From the NCBI RefSeq assembly GCF_000425785.1, contig NZ_AUEC01000043.1:1-44732 (forward strand): a DNA stretch of 44,732 nt, in the 5' to 3' direction. Below, in pieces: positions 25,084 through 34,900 of the stretch. How positions within the stretch are numbered: the stretch's first letter is position 1; every line of letters begins with the position of its first letter. A model generated the notes under the pieces. That model made no database searches. It worked only from the letters and a program-made list of their open reading frames with translations, and had not been told where the DNA came from. The stretch comes from Pseudomonas taiwanensis DSM 21245 (GTDB lineage: Bacteria > Pseudomonadota > Gammaproteobacteria > Pseudomonadales > Pseudomonadaceae). A program made the position numbers and the translations under genes.

Positions 25084-27276
25084 ATGTCGGACCGTTTCGA
25101 ACTTTATCTCACCTGCCCCAAAGGCCTGGAAGGCCTGCTCGCCGATGAGGCCCGCGGCCTCGGCCTCGAAGAGGTGCGCGAGCATACCTCGGCCATTCGC
25201 GGCGTCGCCGACATGGAAACCGCCTACCGCCTGTGCATCTGGTCGCGCCTGGCCAACCGCGTGCTGCTGGTGCTCAAGCGCTTCGCCATGAAGAATGCCG
25301 ACGACCTCTACGATGGCGTGCACGCCGTGGATTGGGCTGACCATCTGGCCGCAGACGGCACTTTGGCGGTCGAGTTCAGCGGCCATGGCTCGGGTATCGA
25401 CAATACCCACTTCGGTGCGCTCAAGGTCAAGGATGCCATCGTTGACAAACTGCGCAACCGTGAAGGCCTGCGCCCTTCGGTCGAAAAGGTCGACCCTGAT
25501 GTGCGTGTGCACCTGCGCCTGGACCGCGGCGAAGCGATCCTTTCGCTCGATCTGTCCGGCCACAGCCTTCATCAGCGTGGCTACCGCCTGCAGCAGGGCG
25601 CTGCGCCGCTGAAGGAGAACCTGGCGGCGGCCGTGCTGATCCGTGCCGGTTGGCCACGCATTGCCGCCGAAGGCGGCGCCCTGGCCGACCCGATGTGTGG
25701 TGTGGGCACCTTCCTGGTGGAAGCGGCCATGATCGCTGCCGATATCGCTCCCAACCTCAAGCGTGAACGCTGGGGTTTCAGCAACTGGCTTGGCCATGTG
25801 CCGGCGTTGTGGCGCAAGGTGCAGGAACAGGCGCAGGCCCGCGCCGAGGCGGGTTTGGCCAAGCCCCCACTGTGGATTCGCGGCTACGAAGCCGATCCTC
25901 GGTTGATCCAGCCGGGTCGCAACAACGTCGAACGTGCCGGCCTGGGCGACTGGGTAAAGATCTACCAGGGCGAAGTCGCCAGCTTCGAGCCGCGCCCCGA
26001 CCAGAACCAGAAGGGCCTGGTCATCAGCAACCCGCCCTACGGTGAGCGCCTGGGTGACGAAGCCAGTTTGTTGTACCTCTACCAGAACCTCGGCGAGCGC
26101 CTGCGCCAGGCCTGCATGGGCTGGGAAGCGGCGGTATTCACCGGCGCACCTGAGTTGGGCAAGCGCATGGGCATTCGCAGCCACAAGCAGTACGCGTTCT
26201 GGAACGGAGCGTTGCCGTGCAAGCTGCTGCTGTTCAAGGTGCAGCCTGACCAGTTCGTCACCGGTGAGCGCCGCGAAGGCCCGGTCGATGGCGCTGAAGG
26301 TGGTCACCAGGCTCCGGTGGCCAGTGAGCCTGCGCGGCTGTCGGAAGGCGCGCAGATGTTCGCTAATCGTCTGCAGAAAAACCTGAAGCAGCTGGGCAAG
26401 TGGGCGCGTCGCGAGCAGGTGGAATGCTACCGTCTGTACGATGCCGACATGCCTGAGTACGCCCTGGCCGTGGACCTCTACCAGAACTGGGTGCACGTTC
26501 AGGAATATGCGGCGCCGCGGTCGGTCGACCCGGAGAAGGCCCAGGCGCGCCTGCTCGATGCCTTGGCAGCCATCCCACAGGCGTTGGGTATCGATCCCCA
26601 GCGTGTGGTGCTCAAGCGTCGTGAGCGGCAAAGTGGCACTCGCCAATACGAGCGTCAGGCCACCGAGGGTCGCTTCCAGGAGGTCAACGAAGGTGGCGTC
26701 AAGCTGTTGGTCAACCTCACGGACTACCTGGACACTGGCCTGTTCCTCGACCATCGCCCGATGCGCATGCGCATCCAGCGCGAGGCGGCCGGCAAGCGCT
26801 TCCTCAACCTGTTCTGCTACACCGCCACGGCGACCGTGCATGCGGCCAAGGGCGGTGCGCGCAGCACCACCAGCGTCGACCTGTCGAAAACCTACCTCGA
26901 CTGGGCGCGCCGCAACCTGTCGCTCAATGGCTTCTCCGAACGTAACCGCCTGGAACAAGGCGATGTGATGGCGTGGTTAGAGGGCAATCGTGACAGCTAC
27001 GACCTCATCTTCATCGACCCGCCGACCTTCTCCAACTCCAAGCGGATGGAAGGGGTGTTCGACGTTCAACGTGACCACGTGCAGTTGCTTGACCTTGCCA
27101 TGGCCCGTCTGGCACCGGGTGGCGTGTTGTACTTCTCCAACAACTTCCGCAAGTTCCAGCTCGATGAACACCTGGCCACGCGCTATGGGGTGGAGGAGAT
27201 CACCGCGCAGACACTGGACCCGGATTTTGCCCGTAACAATCGCATTCACCGCGCCTGGCGCCTGCAATTGCGCTGA
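25084..27276 (+). CDS. rlmL: Bifunctional 23S rRNA methyltransferase RlmKL
   Basis: A 730-residue fusion of two methyltransferases: the N-terminal half (RlmL) makes m2G2445 and the C-terminal half (RlmK) makes m7G2069 in 23S rRNA. A THUMP domain (about 45-155) precedes the RlmL catalytic motif NPPYGERLG (316-324). The RlmK domain has the SAM site (FCYTATATVHAAKGGARST) and FIDPPTFSNSKR (DPP at 645-647). ATG 25084 begins MSDRFELYLTCPKGLEGL, the family start. Length matches other pseudomonads. Confidence 0.96.
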   Translation: MSDRFELYLTCPKGLEGLLADEARGLGLEEVREHTSAIRGVADMETAYRLCIWSRLANRVLLVLKRFAMKNADDLYDGVHAVDWADHLAADGTLAVEFSGHGSGIDNTHFGALKVKDAIVDKLRNREGLRPSVEKVDPDVRVHLRLDRGEAILSLDLSGHSLHQRGYRLQQGAAPLKENLAAAVLIRAGWPRIAAEGGALADPMCGVGTFLVEAAMIAADIAPNLKRERWGFSNWLGHVPALWRKVQEQAQARAEAGLAKPPLWIRGYEADPRLIQPGRNNVERAGLGDWVKIYQGEVASFEPRPDQNQKGLVISNPPYGERLGDEASLLYLYQNLGERLRQACMGWEAAVFTGAPELGKRMGIRSHKQYAFWNGALPCKLLLFKVQPDQFVTGERREGPVDGAEGGHQAPVASEPARLSEGAQMFANRLQKNLKQLGKWARREQVECYRLYDADMPEYALAVDLYQNWVHVQEYAAPRSVDPEKAQARLLDALAAIPQALGIDPQRVVLKRRERQSGTRQYERQATEGRFQEVNEGGVKLLVNLTDYLDTGLFLDHRPMRMRIQREAAGKRFLNLFCYTATATVHAAKGGARSTTSVDLSKTYLDWARRNLSLNGFSERNRLEQGDVMAWLEGNRDSYDLIFIDPPTFSNSKRMEGVFDVQRDHVQLLDLAMARLAPGGVLYFSNNFRKFQLDEHLATRYGVEEITAQTLDPDFARNNRIHRAWRLQLR

Positions 27277-27370
27277 TACGACGAGGAACGTTGCGCGGCT
27301 GATGGCCAATAGCTATAAATGAGCGCAGGGCTGGAAAATTCGCAGGACGCTGACGTGACGAGATTGCTTT

Positions 27371-29764
27371 ATGTCCAAGGGTGGCGTGCATGCGAGGATC
27401 CTCGCCCTGTGCAGGGAGGTTGTGCCTGCCTGGGCCGTGGCGTTGGTGGCATTGGTGGCAGGCGGCCTGTTGTCGGCCGCCTTGGCGTTGGCCGCGCAGA
27501 CATTCTATAAACAACAACTGCGCCAGCGTTTCGACCTGCTGGCCAGTGAGCGTTACAGTCGAATTGCCGAGCGTTTCGAAGACCAGCAGCAGCGCCTGGA
27601 CGGCCTGCGGCGTTTTTTCAGCTTCTCCAGCGAAATAACCCCCCGCGAATTCGATGGCTATGCCCGGCCATTGCTGCTGCGCACGCAAGTCTACTCCTGG
27701 GCTCCGCGCGTGGAGGCGGCGCAGCGTGCCGAGTTCGAGCGCCGTGCCAGCGCCTGGCTCGGGCAGCCCTACCAGATCCGTGAACGGGATGCCCAAGGCA
27801 ATTGGCATCCCGCGCCGCCACGCGATTACTACTTTCCGGTGCTCTATACCCAGGCAGCCAACATGGACGGTCAACCCTATGGGCTGGACCTGCGCAGCCA
27901 GCCTGAGCGCGAGGCGACGCTGGCGCGTGCCGTGGTGCCGGGCAGCATGGCGGTATCGTCACCGCTGAACATGATCAATGTCGCGCCGGACTATACCCGG
28001 GGGTTGCTGATGGTGGCACCGGTGTTCTCCGATAACGCAGCCGACGGACCTCCGTCCGGTTACGTGATGGCGTTGTTGAGCATGCGCCAGTTGATCACCG
28101 AAGGTCTTCCGGCGGTAGCCAACGACAATCTGGTGGTCCGGATCGTCGACCCCACTGGCACCGGTGGCCAGGAAGTGCTGTTCGACTCGCAGAACCCGGT
28201 TGCGCCCCTGCCGCTGGGTAGCAGCCAGTTGCTGCACCTGGCCGATCACGACTACCAGATCGATATCCGCCCCAGCATGGCCTTCCTCAAGGCCAACCGC
28301 TCCTCGGCGGCGCTCGGGATCGGCCTGCTGGGTGGATTGCTGAGTGTGTTGCTCAGTGCCTTGCTGTACAGCTTGTTCAGTCAGCGGCAACGAGCATTGG
28401 CGCTGGTCGAGCAGCGCACCGCCGAACTGCGGGTGAGCGAGCAGACGCTGCGCGGTACCCACAACCAGTTACGCAGCATATTGGATGCGGCGACCCAGGT
28501 GGCGATCATCGCCACCAGTCTCAAGGGCGTGATCAGCACGTTCAATGCTGGCGCCGAAAGCATGCTGGGGTACTCGGCCAGCGAGGCGGTCGGCCATCTG
28601 CGGCTCGAGGATCTGGTTCTGCCCCAGGAGCTGCACCTGCGTGCCCACGCGCTGAGCGTGCGTTACGGGCGGGATATCGCGGGGGGGCAGGCCATGTTCG
28701 CCGAAACGGTGCAGGAGGCGGGTGGAGAACCTGGAGAGTGGACTTTGCGGCGCAAGGATGGCAGCCAGTTGGTGGCCAACATGCTGGTCACTGCGGTGCT
28801 TGACGAGCAGGGGCTGTGGGTCGGTTACCTGGCCATCTGCATCGATGTTACCGAAAGGCGGCGCGTGCACGAGGCGCTGGCACTGCGTGACAGGTTGCTG
28901 GAGAAGCTCAGTGCCGAAGTGCCAGGTGGGATTTATCAGTACCGCCTCGATGCCGATGGCCGTTCGTGCTTCCCGTATTCCAGTCAGGGGCTGTACGACA
29001 TTTACGAAGTGGACCTTCAATTGCTGCGCGAAGATGCCTCCAAGGTGTTCGAGCGTATCCATCCCGATGACCTGGAGCGAGTGCGCCGCTCAGTGCTTTA
29101 TTCGGCCGAGCATCTCACCCCGTGGCGTGAAGAGTATCGTGTCTGTTTGCCACGCGCGGGGCTGCGCTGGGTGCGGGGCGAGGCGACGCCTGAAATAGGC
29201 GAGCAGGGGTGTACGCTGTGGCACGGCTATCTCACGGACATTTCCGACCTCAAGCGTGTGGAGGAGGAGCTCAGAACCTTGTCGGTGACCGATGCCCTCA
29301 CCGGAATCCATAACCGGCGCTACTTCCAGGAACGGCTCAAGGTGGAGCTGGAGCGTGCCCAGCGCGATAACTTGGACCTGGCCGTGATCATGCTCGACAT
29401 TGACCATTTCAAACGAATCAATGACCAGTTCGGCCATGCGGTGGGCGACCATGTGCTGCGCAGCCTGTGCCAGCGCATCGGCAACCGCTTGCGGCGTACC
29501 GATGTGTTTTGTCGTCTGGGTGGCGAGGAGTTCATGGTGCTGTGCCCGGGAAGCAACGCCGACCAGGCCTACCGTTTGGCGCTTGAACTGTGGCAGGGGG
29601 TACGCAATGTGCCGGTGGACGGTGTCGGCAGGGTGACTGCGAGTTTCGGGATTGCCGGATGGCGTTCAGGCGAGGCGGCCGATGCGTTGTTGTTGCGGGC
29701 GGATGCCGGGGTGTATGCGGCCAAACAGGCCGGGAGGGACCGGGTCGAGACGGAGCTGCCATGA
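27371..29764 (+). CDS. CHASE-PAS-PAS-GGDEF diguanylate cyclase
   Basis: A 797-residue membrane protein. TM1 at about 19-42 is followed by a periplasmic CHASE domain (about 60-270), TM2 (about 312-335), two PAS regions (about 370-490 and 515-625) and a GGDEF domain. The active site is GGEEF (717-721) and the inhibitory I-site RRTD (708-711) stands exactly five residues before it, so it is probably an active, product-inhibited c-di-GMP synthase. No EAL domain is present. CHASE suggests a small extracellular ligand, unidentified. It follows rlmKL by 94 bp; co-transcription is possible. The ribosome site is weak. Confidence 0.93.
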   Translation: MSKGGVHARILALCREVVPAWAVALVALVAGGLLSAALALAAQTFYKQQLRQRFDLLASERYSRIAERFEDQQQRLDGLRRFFSFSSEITPREFDGYARPLLLRTQVYSWAPRVEAAQRAEFERRASAWLGQPYQIRERDAQGNWHPAPPRDYYFPVLYTQAANMDGQPYGLDLRSQPEREATLARAVVPGSMAVSSPLNMINVAPDYTRGLLMVAPVFSDNAADGPPSGYVMALLSMRQLITEGLPAVANDNLVVRIVDPTGTGGQEVLFDSQNPVAPLPLGSSQLLHLADHDYQIDIRPSMAFLKANRSSAALGIGLLGGLLSVLLSALLYSLFSQRQRALALVEQRTAELRVSEQTLRGTHNQLRSILDAATQVAIIATSLKGVISTFNAGAESMLGYSASEAVGHLRLEDLVLPQELHLRAHALSVRYGRDIAGGQAMFAETVQEAGGEPGEWTLRRKDGSQLVANMLVTAVLDEQGLWVGYLAICIDVTERRRVHEALALRDRLLEKLSAEVPGGIYQYRLDADGRSCFPYSSQGLYDIYEVDLQLLREDASKVFERIHPDDLERVRRSVLYSAEHLTPWREEYRVCLPRAGLRWVRGEATPEIGEQGCTLWHGYLTDISDLKRVEEELRTLSVTDALTGIHNRRYFQERLKVELERAQRDNLDLAVIMLDIDHFKRINDQFGHAVGDHVLRSLCQRIGNRLRRTDVFCRLGGEEFMVLCPGSNADQAYRLALELWQGVRNVPVDGVGRVTASFGIAGWRSGEAADALLLRADAGVYAAKQAGRDRVETELP

Positions 29765-29792
29765 GCGCCGCTGCTTGCTGCGGCGCCTTCTT
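29765..29792 (+). terminator. Likely terminator after the GGDEF gene
   Basis: GCGCCGC (29765-29771), eight-base loop, GCGGCGC (29780-29786), then CTTCTT. It is strong in stem, modest in U-content, and begins directly after the stop codon. Confidence 0.6.
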
Positions 29793-29876
29793 GTAGGAGC
29801 GGGTTTACCCGCGAACACGGGCTAAGCCCGTGTCATCCACCGGGTTGCCTGATTCGTGGGTAAACCCGCTCTCACA
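29793..29876. repeat. Inverted REP pair, putida type
   Basis: GTAGGAGCGGGTTTACCCGCGA (29793-29814) faces the near-reverse complement TTCGTGGGTAAACCCGCTCTCACA (29853-29876). This is the classic Pseudomonas putida REP arrangement. It lies between the convergent GGDEF and dacB genes. Confidence 0.9.
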
Positions 29877-29931
29877 GGCAAAGCGCGAGCGTCTAGGTGC
29901 TCCTGCACGGTCCATGCAGGAGCGCCGATGG

Positions 29932-31395
29932 TCACTGAGCGGTGGATGCCGTGCTGTTGGCGAGCTTGGGCTGGCGATACAGGTCCAGCAGAACCTGGTC
30001 CAGCACCTGCGAAGCACCCCATGGCTTTGGATCGTTGAGGATCGCCGCCACCGCCCAGGTATGGCCGTTGCTGTCGCGGCTGAAGCCGGCAATGGCACGT
30101 ACGGTGTTCAGCGTACCGGTCTTGATGTGGGCCTCGCCGGTCATCGCCGTGCGTTTCAGGCGCTTGCGCATCGTGCCGTCCATACCCACCAGCGGCATCG
30201 AACTGATGAATTCGGCGGAGTAGGGGCTTTTCCAGGCGGCCTGAAGCAAGGCCGCCATCTCGCGGGTGCTCACGCGTTCGGCACGGGACAGACCAGAGCC
30301 GTTCTCCATGACCAGATGCGGCGCGGTGATGCCTTTTTTCGCCAGCCACTGGCGGACCACGCGTTGGGCTGCGCGGGCATCGTCACCGTCGGCATCGGTA
30401 CGGAACTGTGCGCCGATGCTCAGGAACAACTGCTGGGCCATGGTGTTATTGCTGTACTTGTTGATGTCGCGGATCACTTCCACCAGGTCGGGGGAGAACG
30501 CCCGGGCCAGCAGACGCGCGCTCTTGGGTACGTTTTCGACGCGGTCGCGGCCCTGGATGCTGCCGCCCAGCTCGTTCCAGATCGCCCGCACGGCGCCGGC
30601 CGCGTAGGTCGGGTGATCGAGCAGGGACAGGTAGGTTTGCGAGTTGCAGCCGTCGCCGAGTTGGCCGCTGACCACCACGCTCAGGCCGTCGGGCTGGGCT
30701 ACCGGGTTGTAGCGCACATCGCCGCTGCACTGTTTGGAGGCCACCGCCTTGACCTGGTTGTCGATACGGATGTTGGCAATCGGCGGCTCGACCGCGACGG
30801 TCACCTTGCCGCCATCGTTGCGGGCGACGAACCGCAGGGCCTTGAGGTTGACCAGCAGCGAATCGGGTTTGACCAGGAAGGGTTTGTTGACGTCACCGCC
30901 GTCATCATCGAACTGTGGCAGGTTCGGCTGGACGAAGTGGCTGCGGTCCAGCACCAGGTCGCCGGTAACCGTGCGCACGCCGTTGGCGCGCAAGTCACGC
31001 ATCAGCAACCACAGTTTTTCCATGTTCAGCTTGGGGTCGCCGCCGCCCTTGAGGTACAGATTGCCGTTGAGCACGCCATTGCTCAGCGTGCCATCGGTGA
31101 AGAATTCGGTCTTCCACTGATAGGTCGGCCCAAGCAGCTCCAGGGCGGCATAGGTGGTGACCAGTTTCATGGTCGAAGCCGGGTTCACCGAAACATCGGC
31201 ATTGAACACGGTTGGGGTACCGGGCCCATCCAGTGGCAGCATGACCAGCGACAGTGCCGAGTCCTGCAGTTTGTTGGCTTTGAGGGCCTGCTGGACCTTG
31301 GGAGGTAGGGTGGTGTTGACGGCTGCGGCCTGGCTGGGCAGTGCCAGAGGCAGAAGCAGGCCGGCGAGAACAAGGGGACGGAGCGTTTTGATCAT
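29932..31395 (-). CDS. dacB: D-alanyl-D-alanine carboxypeptidase/endopeptidase (PBP4-type)
   Basis: A 487-residue S13-family penicillin-binding protein of the periplasm that trims peptidoglycan crosslinks. It has a signal peptide (1-24, ALPSQAAA), the active-site tetrad STMK (Ser74-Lys77), SNN (315-317) and KTG (425-427). In P. aeruginosa loss of DacB induces AmpC beta-lactamase; that link is known for the homologue and only inferred here. ATG 31395 gives a clean signal peptide; the frame is open to 31515 without one. Monocistronic, convergent with the GGDEF gene. Confidence 0.96.
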   Translation of the reverse strand: MIKTLRPLVLAGLLLPLALPSQAAAVNTTLPPKVQQALKANKLQDSALSLVMLPLDGPGTPTVFNADVSVNPASTMKLVTTYAALELLGPTYQWKTEFFTDGTLSNGVLNGNLYLKGGGDPKLNMEKLWLLMRDLRANGVRTVTGDLVLDRSHFVQPNLPQFDDDGGDVNKPFLVKPDSLLVNLKALRFVARNDGGKVTVAVEPPIANIRIDNQVKAVASKQCSGDVRYNPVAQPDGLSVVVSGQLGDGCNSQTYLSLLDHPTYAAGAVRAIWNELGGSIQGRDRVENVPKSARLLARAFSPDLVEVIRDINKYSNNTMAQQLFLSIGAQFRTDADGDDARAAQRVVRQWLAKKGITAPHLVMENGSGLSRAERVSTREMAALLQAAWKSPYSAEFISSMPLVGMDGTMRKRLKRTAMTGEAHIKTGTLNTVRAIAGFSRDSNGHTWAVAAILNDPKPWGASQVLDQVLLDLYRQPKLANSTASTAQ

Positions 31396-31583
31396 GTTCG
31401 ATAAGTACCCTGCGCACGAGGGGAATGATAGCGGGGCTGTAAAAGATGATGGCCCCAGGACGACATACGAGTGCGCATTATGCCCCAAGCGCGATCTACA
31501 TGGGCTACGGTTCAACGGAAAAGCGCCGCTGGCGCGTGGAAACTGGTAAAGTGCCGCGCGTTATTACTCAAGAGGATTGTTTC

Positions 31584-31928
31584 ATGGCCACCAACCGTTC
31601 CCGTCGTCTGCGCAAGAAGCTGTGCGTGGATGAATTCCAGGAGCTGGGTTTCGAACTGAACCTGGATTTCAAGGAAGACCTGTCCGACGAAGCCATCGAT
31701 GCCTTCCTCGATGCCTTCCTGGCAGAAGCCATGGACGCCAACGGCCTGGACTATGTTGGCGGCGATGACTTCGGCCTGGTCTGCCTGGCCAAGCGTGGCT
31801 CGGTCAGCGAAGAACAGCGCGCCACCGTCGAGAGCTGGCTCAAGGGCCGCAGCGAACTGACCAAGATCGAAGTCAGCCCGCTGCTGGACGCCTGGTATCC
31901 GGACAAGCCGATCAACCCGGCTTCCTGA
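31584..31928 (+). CDS. yggL: YggL-family (DUF469) protein
   Basis: A 114-residue small acidic protein, MATNRSRRLRKKLCVDEFQELGFEL, then a helical acidic stretch DEAIDAFLDAFLAEAMDANGL and a C-terminal SPLLDAWYP. E. coli YggL has been reported to associate with the 50S ribosomal subunit; the function is not settled. AGAGGA seven bases before ATG 31584 supports the start; the open extension to 31446 is not family-like. Divergent from dacB. Confidence 0.92.
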   Translation: MATNRSRRLRKKLCVDEFQELGFELNLDFKEDLSDEAIDAFLDAFLAEAMDANGLDYVGGDDFGLVCLAKRGSVSEEQRATVESWLKGRSELTKIEVSPLLDAWYPDKPINPAS

Positions 31929-31938
31929 TCCACAGCTG

Positions 31939-31964
31939 AGCGGCCGTCCCGCTGACGGACCGCT
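31939..31964. terminator. Hairpin between convergent yggL and the hybrid kinase
   Basis: AGCGGCCGTC (31939-31948) pairs with GACGG-A-CCGCT (31954-31964), with one bulged A. There is no U-run on either side, so termination is only likely by position. Confidence 0.4.
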
Positions 31965-34900
31965 TCACTGAGCCCTGGCAGGCCCACTCAGGTGCCTGGC
32001 CAGGGCTTTTTCAACTCGGCGCATGTGCCGAGCCAACGCCTGTCGCCGGGTCTTCACCATCGAAGTCGGCAGGGCGGTCTCTTCAAGGGCCTCGCAGGCC
32101 GCCATCAAGCGCTGTGCTTCGAGCATGCGCGCTGCGCTGAGGATCTTGTGCGCCTGGTCGGAAATCTCCAAGGCGTCTTCAACGGGGTCCATTTGCATCA
32201 ACACCGTCAGGTCTTGCCGCAAGCTCTCGAGCAACGTGGTCATGAACCGAGTGCGGGCGCTTGGGTCATTGCCTACGATCGTGCCCAGGCCTTCGAGACA
32301 GAAGGGGTGACGCTTGGCGGCGCTGGCTGGTTGACGCGGTTTGATATCGGCCAGGTATTTGCTTAGGGTGCCCAGGCTGATGGGCTTGAGCAGGCAGTCG
32401 TCCATGCCGGCGTTCAGGCATTTCTGTGTCACCTCAGGCTGCGCGTTGGCGGTGTAGCCCAGAATTACGCAACGCGCTCGTCCACTGCGTTGTTCTTCGG
32501 CACGTACCGCTGTCGCCAGTTGGTAGCCATTCATGTGAGGCATGTTGCAGTCGAGGACCAGCGCATCGAAATTGCCCTCACGCCATTTTTCCAGGCCCTC
32601 GGGACCATTGTTGGCGCTCGACTGGCTAAGGCCCAGGTAACTCAGCTGCTGTTCCATCAACAGCAGGTTGGCCGGGTGGTCGTCGATGACCAGGATATTC
32701 AGCCTTGGGTCGGGGGTTTGCACGGCGTCGTTCGCCGGCACGGCGCGCGACGGTGGGCCCACCCGCTGCAGCGGCATGACCAGGCGCACCTGGGTGCCAA
32801 CGCCCTCAAGGCTCTTGATGGTCAGCTTGCCGCCCATCATCTCGCACAGGTTCCGGCAGATGGCCAGTCCGAGTCCGGTACCGGCCCGGGCGCCTTGACT
32901 GTGAGGGTTGGCCTGGACGAACGGGCTGAACAATCGGTGCAGATCATCGGCCTGTATACCGATGCCGCTGTCACGCACCTCGAGATCCAGTAGGCCCAGG
33001 CCGGTGCCGTCATCATCCTGCACGTCCACACTGATGCGCACCTGGCCATGCTCGGTGAACTTGATGGCATTGCTGGTCAGGTTCGACAGCACCTGTTTGA
33101 AACGCAGCGGGTCGAGTAACGCATGGCAGCGTGCGCCAGGGGCGATCAGAACCTCCAGTGACAGGTTTTTCTGGCGGGCCTGGCCGTCGAACACGCGTCC
33201 TACCGATTCGATCAGTGCAGCGAGGTTTACAGGCTCCGGCGCCAGTGAAAGGTGGCCCGACTCGATCCGAACGATGTCCAGGATATCGCCGATCAAGCCC
33301 AGCAGGTCCTTGGCCGAAAGGTAGGCGACTTCCAGTGCCGAGCGGTCCACCTGCCCTCGGTTCGCCCGTTTGACCGCCAGCTCCAGCATGCCGATGACCG
33401 CGTTCATTGGCGTACGGATCTCATGGCTGATGGTTGCCAGGAAGGTGCTTTTGGCACGGTTGGCATCATCGGCCTGCTGCTTGGCCTGGCGTAACTGCTG
33501 GACCAGCTTGCGCCGCTCGCTGATGTCGATCCAGCCGCCGATGATCCCCTTGACTTCGCCCATGGAATCCCGGTACGGCAGAATCCAGTGGTAGATGGTC
33601 ATCTCCTGGCCCTTGACCCGCAGCGGCCGGTCGAGGATCAATGGGGTACCGATGCTCATCACACGGTGGTAGTCGGCCTGGATCTGCCGTGTATGTTCAG
33701 GATCGCCGTTCAGGCTGTCTTCCAGGCGCTTGCCAATGACGTCTTCGGCGCTGGCCTGGACGGCCTCCAGGTAGCTGTCGTTGCAGCTTTGCAGGCACCC
33801 CTCGCGATCTCGCACGTACATCGGATGTGGAGTGCCGTTGATCAGGGCACGCATGAACGCCAGTTGATCGTTCAGGGCGCGCTCGGCGAGTTGGCGCTGT
33901 TTGATCTGGCGCCGCAGGCGCGCATTCCAAAGCAGCGCCAGCAGCAGTAGCAGGCCGGTTCCCAGCAGGACCTGCACCGCCAGGCGCAGAAAACCCTGCC
34001 AGGTGTTGTCCTCATGGACGCTGTAGCCGCGCCAGCGGTTGTTGATGACCCCCAGTTCCTCCGGCGAGATGCTCATCAGGGCTTTGTCGAGAATCGAAGC
34101 GAGCTCGCTCGACGCACTCGGCATGGCCATGGCGAAGCTGGCAGGCTCGCTGTCGATCGAGCTGCGGATGATCAGGTCGGGGTTGCCGGACACTGCGTGG
34201 TTGGCGTCGAGCAAGGTGGTGATGACGGCGTCGACGGCCCCGCTGCGCAACAAGGCCATGGAATAGAAGGCGCTTTCGGTTTCGATCCAGCCAATCAGGG
34301 GGTAGCGCCTGGAAAGCATCTCGTCCATGGCGCTGTAGCGGGTAATTGCGATGCGATGGCCTTGGAGTTGCTCCAGGGTATCCAGTGGTTGCTCGTTGGC
34401 ACGGGTAACCAGTACGTAGGCACTTTCAAGGTACGGGCGACTGAGGCGCAAGGCGGTGCCATCGGCGCCGTCGGTGGCGAACGCGGCGATCATGTCGACC
34501 CGGCCATCCTTGAGCCGGGTGATCATGTCGGCGATACCGCTGGCGCGCTGCACCTCGAAGCGCAGGCCGGTACGCAGGCGAACCAGTTCCAGCAGGTCGG
34601 CGCTGATCCCGCGAAAATGGCCGACACCATCGAAGAACGAGACCGGCGCTGCCGTCTCGTCGATGGCTACCCGCACTGTCGGATGGGTCTGCCGCCATTT
34701 TTCCTCGGCGGCCGTCAGTTGCAGTTGGCGATCGGTCAGCAGCGTATCGCTGCCCGCGCTCCAGCGTTTGAAGATACTGGTGCGCACGACGCTGGGCTGG
34801 ATATCGAGGGTGGCGTTCACCAGTTCCCTGAGGGTGGTATCGTCCTGGCGCATGGCGAAGCCGAAGCCAACCGCCTCGTGCTGGCTGAAGCTGGCCATGC

